Assembly: GCA_964613055.1 (NCBI GenBank)
Contig: CAZTGD010000015.1
Coordinates: 1-46,647, forward strand
Source: JAXGMQ01 sp964613055
GTDB lineage: Bacteria > Caldisericota > Caldisericia > JAAYUI01
Reading direction: 5' to 3'
DNA length: 46,647 bases
Below the pieces are notes generated by a model. That model searched no databases. It was not told the DNA's origin and saw only the letters and a program-made list of their open reading frames with translations. The translations under genes were made by a program, and so were the position numbers. Below are positions 40,868-46,647 of this stretch, piece by piece. Each line of letters begins with the position of its first letter. Within the stretch, counting starts at the first letter, position 1.

Positions 40868-41553
40868 GAGGCACACTCTACATCTGCGCAACGCCCATCG
40901 GCAACCTTGACGATGCATCCCCCAGACTGATTGAGACACTGTCAAAGTCAAAGCTCATACTCGCCGAGGACACGCGAAGGACGCAAAAACTTCTGGCTCA
41001 TTTCAACCTGCATATCCCCATGGAATCCTTTTTTGAACACAATGAACGTGTCAAGACCGATCAGGTCATATTCACCCTGGAGACCAGTGGCAACGTGTCA
41101 CTCGTATCAGATGCGGGTGTGCCGACCATCGCCGACCCGGGCAGATACCTGGTTGAGCAGGTTGCGGGGAAGGGTATTACCATTATACCAATCCCAGGTC
41201 CCTCGGCTGTGCTGACAGCTCTATCTGTGTCTGGCTTCTTCACCCAGACATTCACCTTCAGAAACTTCCTTCCACGGAAGATAGGCGCTCTTAAGAAAGC
41301 CCTCACCGAGATTGCAGACCAGGGTAGAACAACCATAGTGCTTGAATCCCCTCATCGTCTGCCCAAACTGCTGTCTGCCATGGTAGACATCATACCCACA
41401 TGTCGAGTACTGGTAGCACGGGAGATGACCAAGGTGCATGAGGAATACATGAGGGGCTCTCCCAAACAGGTGCTGGACTCCATCCAGGGACGATCGATAA
41501 AGGGTGAGATAACAGTGGTTATCGGATTCACCAACACAACCTTCGATGATTAG
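40864..41553 (+). CDS. rsmI: 16S rRNA 2'-O-methyltransferase RsmI
   Basis: A SAM-dependent enzyme that 2'-O-methylates C1402 of 16S rRNA. 229 residues. Family motifs: LYICATPIGNLDDASPR, EDTRRTQKLL, SLVSDAGVPTIADPG and IPGPSAVLTAL. The usual F-x-GFLP-x-K segment reads FRNFLPRK. It is shorter than the about 280-residue enzymes and lacks the small C-terminal domain. It overlaps the roadblock gene by 4 nt and sbcD by 8 nt. Confidence 0.93.
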   Translation: MRGTLYICATPIGNLDDASPRLIETLSKSKLILAEDTRRTQKLLAHFNLHIPMESFFEHNERVKTDQVIFTLETSGNVSLVSDAGVPTIADPGRYLVEQVAGKGITIIPIPGPSAVLTALSVSGFFTQTFTFRNFLPRKIGALKKALTEIADQGRTTIVLESPHRLPKLLSAMVDIIPTCRVLVAREMTKVHEEYMRGSPKQVLDSIQGRSIKGEITVVIGFTNTTFDD

Positions 41554-43051
41554 AATTCTCCACACGGCTGACCTTCACCTGGGTGTCGAAACCTATGGTC
41601 GAACTGGTGAGGGTGGGGTTAACAGCCGAATCACAGATTACTTTACTACCCTCGATGAACTAGTATCCACCGCTGTAAAGGAAAGATTTGACGTATTCCT
41701 GATAGCTGGAGACATCTTTGAAAATGAAAGACCAAAGAACTATGTCATCTCGCGCTTCGCCAGACGCATAAGACGATTGCTCGATGCCGGCGTAGCCGTG
41801 GTGGTCACACCCGGTAACCACGAGACCACATCATCTGCGCGAGTGCCATCGGTATTGGAGACCATCAAAGCGCTGGAGCCGACCAACCACGATGCAAAAG
41901 GCATCGCCTGTCATGTACTTGGCAACCAGCCCAAAGCCCCTGGAGACATTGACAGTCTTGGTGATATAAGCACCATAGTGACACGCTCTGGCAAGCTCCA
42001 GATACTTGCCATGCCCTACCCTAGACGTTCTGAGATACTGACCTCTGAACAGATGGGCAACCAGTCGAGGGAGGAGATAAAGGCTTTCGCGGGTAAGCTT
42101 TTTTTGGACAGGATAAAAGATCTCACCATATCGGCTGTGCAAAAACTGCCCACCATCTTTGTCGGGCATTTCGGTCTCAAGGAAGCCCACATGCAACCTG
42201 GCAGGATGGGTTATCTTGCCGAGGATGTTGTCCTCTCTCTGTATGATCTGATGGCATCCCTCAACTCAGGCAAGGTGGTCTTTTCATACGTGGCATTGGG
42301 TCACTACCACAACCCACAGATGCCCACCACCAACCTTTCTCCCATTATCCAAACTGAGGATCTGGACGGTCAGGTTGATTCTCGTTTGGGCATCGTACCA
42401 TGTAGAGACTGGGAACCTGGGTTCCTGGAATATATCTCAAGACCAGAGGACTCATTGTTTTCAGAGAGGGCTGAGGACAGGGTTCGGCTGATCAAGACTG
42501 CATACTCCGGCTCACCTGACAGGAAGGATTTCTCAGACGGCTCAAGGGTGAGGAGCTTTATCGACCTTTCAGTGAACGCCGAAACAAGCCAAGGCAGATG
42601 CGTGAGGATAAAGCAGTCTAGACAACTACGTCAGCTGACACTTACCAGACCAGATATGCCCCGAGAAGAGCTGGAGGAAAAATTCTTCAACTCGTCTTTC
42701 TGGCATGATATTTACCTGGCGGGGAAAAACTCAGAGACTCTCGATGAAACCGAGGAGAAATTAAGCTTCCCTTTACCAATATTTCGACTGAAGATTCCAG
42801 AGGAATCCAGGCATCAGTGGAACGAGATTCGGGAATGGCTTGAGGGGCTGAACATGTTCCACCGTATCTATGTCTACACCATCCCCAAGCCAAAACAGGA
42901 GCGAAGTGGTGAGATAATCGAAGCGGCGGAATCTCCAGTGACAGCTGTGAAGAGATACCTTGAGTCAGTAAATGACGATTTTATCACGTCCCACCGTAAG
43001 GATATCCTGGAACTCGCATATGAAATACTGTCAAAGGCTGGAGTGACATGA
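41546..43051 (+). CDS. sbcD: exonuclease SbcD (Mre11 homologue)
   Basis: The nuclease subunit of the SbcCD complex for processing DNA ends and hairpins. 501 residues. Metallophosphoesterase motifs: HTADLHLG (6-13), AGDIFEN (near 55), TPGNHET (near 90), VGHFGL (near 210) and LGHYHN (near 253). The C-terminal capping and SbcC-binding part (about 300-500) is longer and less conserved. It overlaps rsmI by 8 nt and sbcC by 4 nt, so translation is coupled. Confidence 0.93.
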   Translation: MIRILHTADLHLGVETYGRTGEGGVNSRITDYFTTLDELVSTAVKERFDVFLIAGDIFENERPKNYVISRFARRIRRLLDAGVAVVVTPGNHETTSSARVPSVLETIKALEPTNHDAKGIACHVLGNQPKAPGDIDSLGDISTIVTRSGKLQILAMPYPRRSEILTSEQMGNQSREEIKAFAGKLFLDRIKDLTISAVQKLPTIFVGHFGLKEAHMQPGRMGYLAEDVVLSLYDLMASLNSGKVVFSYVALGHYHNPQMPTTNLSPIIQTEDLDGQVDSRLGIVPCRDWEPGFLEYISRPEDSLFSERAEDRVRLIKTAYSGSPDRKDFSDGSRVRSFIDLSVNAETSQGRCVRIKQSRQLRQLTLTRPDMPREELEEKFFNSSFWHDIYLAGKNSETLDETEEKLSFPLPIFRLKIPEESRHQWNEIREWLEGLNMFHRIYVYTIPKPKQERSGEIIEAAESPVTAVKRYLESVNDDFITSHRKDILELAYEILSKAGVT

Positions 43052-45951
43052 TCCCAATCCGTCTTGAGATAAATGATTTCCTCTCATACAGGGGTCACCA
43101 TGAACTCGACTTCAGCGGTATTCATGTAGCATCCATTGTTGGTCCTAACGGATCAGGCAAATCGGCTCTGCTTGACGCCATATCTTGGGTGCTGTTCGGT
43201 AGATCTAGGGAGCACAGCATTGTTGGTAGAAAGACAAACAGACAGCGTGATTCTGTGATAAACGACTCAGCCGACTCCTGCGAGGTCAGCCTCGAGTTTG
43301 AGGTTGAGGGGAGTAGGTTTCTTGTCAATAGAACCATCGACCGGGGCAAGGGAGGATGGCGTGTACAGTTCAAGCATCTCACCTCAAGCGGAGAAGAAAA
43401 CATCAAGGAGAAAGGCAAGATAGATCCCATAATTGAGCAAGAACTTGGCGTTACCTATGATGTCTTCTTCTCATCCTCTTTCATCACCCAGGGGGACAGC
43501 TCCAGGTTCATGGGCGCTTCTGTTGCAAAGAGACTGGAGCTACTCTCTGACATCCTCGATCTTTCCGCATACGACAGATGTCTTACAGAGACAAAGAGGC
43601 TGGCAAAGGAGACCAACGAAAAACAGCTGTTGCTGGAATCCAAAGCGGATGAATGGAGAGAGAAATCCAGCAATATTGATGAACTTGAAGATCAACTTAA
43701 GAATGCTGTAGGCACTCGTAAAATCATGGATAAACAGTTGTCCGAACTGTCTGAAAAAATCGATTCCATAAACAGGCAGTCTTCCAACCTCAATCATGCC
43801 CTCGAAGAGATATCCATAAAGAAACAGCGTCAGAGAAAGCTTTCAGCTGAACTCAAAGAGTTGATGGCGTCAGCTGACAGAATAAATATCGATATCAATG
43901 ATCACAAGTCAATAATAAGTAATGCCGATGCTATCGAGATTGGATATAAACAATATGAGCAGTCAAGAGTCAACCTGGATGAGTTGAATGAGAAGAAGGT
44001 CAAGCACGAGGATTTGAGGTTTGCAATCGATGAAATAAGCACAAAGATAAGAGTGGAGGAGGGCAAGCTGAAATCCCGTCTTGAGTCACTCCAATCGAGA
44101 GCAGATCAGTTGAAAGGCTATATACAACAAAACTCTGACGCATCTGAACGATTGAAGGATGTCACAGAAAAAAGGAATCGGTTGAAGGAAGTTCAATCCA
44201 GACTGGACGAACTCATTTCAAAGACAAAGGAAACGGAGTCCAGGATGGAGTCTGCAAAGGTCACTCAAAAAGACTTGCGCCAACAGCTTGACCAACTGTT
44301 GACCGATTCGCAGACATCAACTGCTAAAGATGCTATGGAATTGCTCGTTTACATCGAAGGCAATCTCCCATTAGATCTTCAGCAGGCAAGAGAAAAGCTT
44401 GATGCGAACAAGTTAGCAGTCGCCAACAAACAAAGCGAGCTTTCATCGGTCACAGTGGATATAACTCACATCACTGAGGAGCTGAAACTGCTCGAGTCAA
44501 AGGAAGGGGGGCAGTGCCCCCTGTGTGGTTCAGAGCTTTCGGATGACTCAGCGCAAGAACTAACCCTTAAAAAACATGATAAACTCGATGAATTGAACTC
44601 AAGGTTGGAGGTCTTAAAGCGAGAGTCTGATGATTTGCTCAAGCTCGAGTGTTCAGCAAATGACAATGTCAAACAGCTTGAACTAATGCTGAATAAACAA
44701 GCATCACTCAAACAGATCAATTTGCTTGCTAAAAGAATTAATGAAGCGCAATCTTTTAGTATAAAATATGATAAAGAGCTCATAAGTCTGAATAAGAAAT
44801 ATTTTGATATAGATAATGATAATAAGGAGCTTTTAGAATCATCTGATAAACTTGATGATGATTATATAAATTTAAGCAGTATTTCAAGTGCTTTGATAGA
44901 AAAGAGAGTAGAGTTAGAATCTGTTTCAGCTGAGCTTGAAAAGGCTAAAGATGTCATCAACACAAATTCCTTCTGCGTTAACCAAAGAAATGAAGTTAAA
45001 GCACTTACAGAGAAGCTTGAGAAACTGGGTTTCGACACTGCTGAGTACCAGAAGGTAAGCGATGATGAGAGACGACTCCGCGTGTACGTTGAAAGTAAGA
45101 ATAATCTTGACCTATCGAAAGAACGGTTGACGAGTGCTGAAAAGGAGCTTGCAGGCAACAAAGAGAGGCAAGTGAAGATCGAGACTGAGATATCCAAAAT
45201 CGGTGAGACAACCGAAGATGAACCACTGATAAAGGAGAAACTCGAGAATACACGTATTCAATTGAAAACACTGACCGATGAAAAAAAGGAGATTTCATCG
45301 GAGCGTGACGAGGCAATAAGGGTGGTGGAATCGAAATCATCGGCAGTTGACTCCGCCAGAGAAGCATCAAAGCAACTGACAGAAGCATCCACAAAACTGA
45401 GTCAACTTGAGGTTGAGTCGGGGATGCTGGACAGGCTGAAGGTGATGTTTGGGCGTGAGGGTATACCCAGTCAGATCCTTGAAGGTGTTGTACCACAGCT
45501 TGAGGATGTAGCAAATGATATCCTTGAGAGGATTTCAAAGGGCAGACATCACGGCGAGGCAATGCGCATGCGATTCGAACTCACCCGCGAGAGTGCCTCA
45601 GGTAAGAGTAACACTGCACTGGATGTCATCCTCAGTGATGGAGACAATGAGCGACCATATGAGCTGTTCAGCGGAGGAGAGCGTTTTCGCGCTGACTTTG
45701 CCATCAGACTCGCCCTCTCACACATCCTAGCCAGGAGGAGCGGTCGAAGGTTGAGGATGCTTGTTATAGACGAGGGTTTTGGCACTCAGGATGATGAGGG
45801 TGTATCAGCACTGATTGATGCCATACACGATGTGTCGGCTGATTTTGAGAAGGTGCTGGTGGTTTCGCATGTTGACGAGATAAAGAACCAGTTTGATAGA
45901 CAGATAAGCGTGTGGAAGGATTGCGAGGGGTCACATTTCAGGTTGGTTTAG
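43048..45951 (+). CDS. sbcC: exonuclease subunit SbcC (Rad50 homologue)
   Basis: The SMC-like ATPase partner of SbcD, 967 residues. Walker A GPNGSGKSA (32-40), the Q-loop ITQGDSSRF, two long coiled-coil arms, the zinc hook CPLC (Cys490, Cys493), the ABC signature ELFSGGERFRADFA (near 875), and Walker B MLVIDEGFGTQDDEG (near 905). The hook sits almost midway, as expected. The DNA of the second arm (about 44700-44960) is noticeably AT-richer. It is the last gene of the operon; no clear terminator follows. Confidence 0.94.
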   Translation: MIPIRLEINDFLSYRGHHELDFSGIHVASIVGPNGSGKSALLDAISWVLFGRSREHSIVGRKTNRQRDSVINDSADSCEVSLEFEVEGSRFLVNRTIDRGKGGWRVQFKHLTSSGEENIKEKGKIDPIIEQELGVTYDVFFSSSFITQGDSSRFMGASVAKRLELLSDILDLSAYDRCLTETKRLAKETNEKQLLLESKADEWREKSSNIDELEDQLKNAVGTRKIMDKQLSELSEKIDSINRQSSNLNHALEEISIKKQRQRKLSAELKELMASADRINIDINDHKSIISNADAIEIGYKQYEQSRVNLDELNEKKVKHEDLRFAIDEISTKIRVEEGKLKSRLESLQSRADQLKGYIQQNSDASERLKDVTEKRNRLKEVQSRLDELISKTKETESRMESAKVTQKDLRQQLDQLLTDSQTSTAKDAMELLVYIEGNLPLDLQQAREKLDANKLAVANKQSELSSVTVDITHITEELKLLESKEGGQCPLCGSELSDDSAQELTLKKHDKLDELNSRLEVLKRESDDLLKLECSANDNVKQLELMLNKQASLKQINLLAKRINEAQSFSIKYDKELISLNKKYFDIDNDNKELLESSDKLDDDYINLSSISSALIEKRVELESVSAELEKAKDVINTNSFCVNQRNEVKALTEKLEKLGFDTAEYQKVSDDERRLRVYVESKNNLDLSKERLTSAEKELAGNKERQVKIETEISKIGETTEDEPLIKEKLENTRIQLKTLTDEKKEISSERDEAIRVVESKSSAVDSAREASKQLTEASTKLSQLEVESGMLDRLKVMFGREGIPSQILEGVVPQLEDVANDILERISKGRHHGEAMRMRFELTRESASGKSNTALDVILSDGDNERPYELFSGGERFRADFAIRLALSHILARRSGRRLRMLVIDEGFGTQDDEGVSALIDAIHDVSADFEKVLVVSHVDEIKNQFDRQISVWKDCEGSHFRLV

Positions 45952-46134
45952 AACCAAAGATCTGATATTACCAAATCAACTAACCATAAAACAATTAAGC
46001 ATCAAGATAGTACACTTCATCAATATGGTGAAAAAAATTCTGTTCTCAGCGGTTGAGATTGATAGCACAAAAAACTAACTCATCGCTTGCCTGATCGGTG
46101 TTTTTCAGGTGTCTAAAATATTGATTCTGTGCTA
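45952..46134. other. intergenic region after sbcC
   Basis: No gene. It holds an inverted repeat ATAGCACA (46062-46069) / TGTGCTAT (46128-46135) whose right arm touches the -35 of the next promoter. Confidence 0.4.
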
Positions 46135-46162
46135 TTGACAAAACATAAAATCTGTTTATTCT
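46135..46162 (+). promoter_or_regulatory. promoter of the lysine-rich peptide unit
   Basis: Perfect TTGACA (46135-46140), 16-nt spacer, TATTCT (46157-46162). The transcript would have a leader of about 165 nt before ATG 46334 and reach the hairpin at 46423-46455, about 290 nt in all. Confidence 0.5.
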
Positions 46163-46168
46163 ATCATC

Positions 46169-46333
46169 ACTTTCTCGAGAAAGGGGTTGGAGTAAACCTT
46201 GCTGTACCAGCCTTAGTCTGTTTTTTGAGTCTGCTTATGACGGTTCAACTGCCAACCAATGGATATGAGGAGCGGTGTGAAAAGCTGATGAGTACTCTGC
46301 TTCTGGTGCGAACCTATCGCATTGGAGGGAACA
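46169..46333 (+). other. long leader or small RNA region
   Basis: About 165 nt between the promoter and the small ORF. I see no match to tmRNA, 6S, RNase P, SRP RNA or tRNA. An alternative frame running 46129-46437 has no ribosome site or family resemblance. The segment may be a regulatory leader or the body of a small RNA. Confidence 0.35.
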
Positions 46334-46405
46334 ATGAGCGAAAAGAAATCAACGAAGAAATCCACCAGCAAAAAGAGTGGCGGAAAGAAGAAGAGCGGAA
46401 AGTAA
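46334..46405 (+). CDS. lysine-rich 23-residue micropeptide
   Basis: ATG 46334 is preceded by GGAGGG with 4 nt spacing, one of the best ribosome sites here. The product has 23 residues: 10 Lys, 6 Ser, 3 Gly, 2 Thr, and starts MSEKKSTKKSTSKKSGG. It resembles the basic tails of histone-like DNA-binding proteins and should bind nucleic acid or be disordered. It ends 18 nt before a strong hairpin. No family is recognised. It is short, so chance is possible, but the promoter, ribosome site, coding pattern and hairpin line up. Confidence 0.5.
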   Translation: MSEKKSTKKSTSKKSGGKKKSGK

Positions 46406-46422
46406 CAGAAGGGTGTGCGTCT

Positions 46423-46455
46423 CCCAGTAGCCCCTGATTATGCGGGGCTACTGGG
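46423..46455 (+). terminator. strong 12-bp hairpin after the micropeptide
   Basis: CCCAGTAGCCCC (46423-46434), a 9-nt loop, GGGGCTACTGGG (46444-46455): a perfect GC-rich stem. Only a scattered T-rich tail follows (GGTTTGTTG), so it may be a terminator or a 3'-protecting stem. Confidence 0.55.
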
Positions 46456-46605
46456 GGGTACCTTCGGTTTGTTGTAACAATATACTTTTCTTTCTAAATC
46501 TTCTACATAGTATTTATCTAGGGGTATAATTCGCATGACACAGACTATAGGCTATCCATCTTTGACCAATCTTCTCTTCCTTTAAAATAGAGCGGCATTA
46601 TGCAC

Positions 46606-46635
46606 TTGACATACTCAATTCCTTTTGTGTATTGT
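46606..46635 (+). promoter_or_regulatory. promoter at the right edge with palindrome
   Basis: TTGACA (46606-46611), 18-nt spacer, TATTGT (46630-46635). A TGTATT-GTA-AATACA palindrome (46628-46642) covers the -10 and could be a repressor site. The gene it serves lies beyond the window. Confidence 0.45.
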
Positions 46636-46647
46636 AAATACATTGCT

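Noticed and set aside
46169..46333. Leader as tmRNA, 6S, SRP or RNase P RNA
   Set aside because: None of the conserved core motifs of these RNAs is present.
46129..46437. 102-codon open frame over the micropeptide unit
   Set aside because: It starts within the predicted promoter, lacks a ribosome site, and its charged end is the out-of-frame reading of the lysine-rich ORF.

Overview
The window is a 46.6-kb stretch of a bacterial chromosome, tightly packed with housekeeping genes (minD, scpA/scpB, trpS, purF, rlmN, mltG, rsmI, sbcCD) and a number of secreted, lipobox and membrane proteins. There is no rRNA, tRNA, CRISPR array, transposase or phage gene that I can recognise. The lineage cannot be named from this sequence. 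It looks like an uncultivated bacterium: there are copper-amine-oxidase-N 'stalk' domains and an MMPL exporter with its Firmicute-type partner, and no outer-membrane gene is seen. The DHH/CBS/CCA enzyme - M50 - trpS - scpA - scpB order also occurs in several deep bacterial lineages.

Layout. 1-440: G/C-run palindromes, no gene. 440-1930 (-): lipoprotein with PHI-type propeller repeats. 2125-3161 (+): minD and a small ORF whose N-terminus looks like the MinE anti-MinCD helix. 3319-8836 (-): overlapping five-gene operon (DHH-CBS-CCA-transferase fusion, catalytically dead M50 homologue, trpS, scpA, scpB). 8943-11234 (+): purF and a ZnuA-like lipoprotein lacking the metal ligands. 11287-16878 (-): 1863-residue secreted protein with two C39-like domains and five copies of a Cys-containing repeat. 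16999-21726 (-): tetR-MMPL-partner efflux operon with palindromic operators. 21921-23554 (-): DMT transporter and a lipoprotein gene split by an in-frame TAG. 24170-26193 (+): rlmN-mltG. 26240-29608 (+): AT-rich orphan gene of 1122 codons. 29702-32085: small membrane proteins, a YbjQ protein and two paralogous lipoproteins. 32116-35585 (-): PQQ-propeller/BACON/stalk protein and a YprB-type exonuclease with TPRs. 35718-36389 (+): transaldolase-type aldolase. 36538-38916 (+): AT-rich RloC-like AAA_13 protein. 38979-45951 (+): overlapping five-gene operon TPR - roadblock - rsmI - sbcD - sbcC. 46334-46405 (+): 23-residue lysine-rich peptide followed by a strong hairpin.

The most general signal is in the control regions. 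Eight transcription units (minD, the DHH-CBS-CCA operon, the ZnuA-like gene, the DMT transporter, rlmN, the 1122-codon orphan, the first paralogous lipoprotein and the TPR-sbcCD operon) share one arrangement: TTGAnn, a 16-17 nt spacer, TAnnnT, then only 6-8 nt before the start codon and no Shine-Dalgarno. Their mRNAs should be leaderless, while genes inside operons mostly carry ordinary GGAGG-type sites. This rule also fixes several otherwise uncertain GTG/ATG starts.

The best candidates for undescribed biology are the orphan 1122-residue helical protein, the stand-alone RloC-like putative anticodon nuclease, the two-protease stalk protein with its repeat domain, the truncated MinE-like partner of MinD, and the lysine-rich micropeptide unit at the right end.
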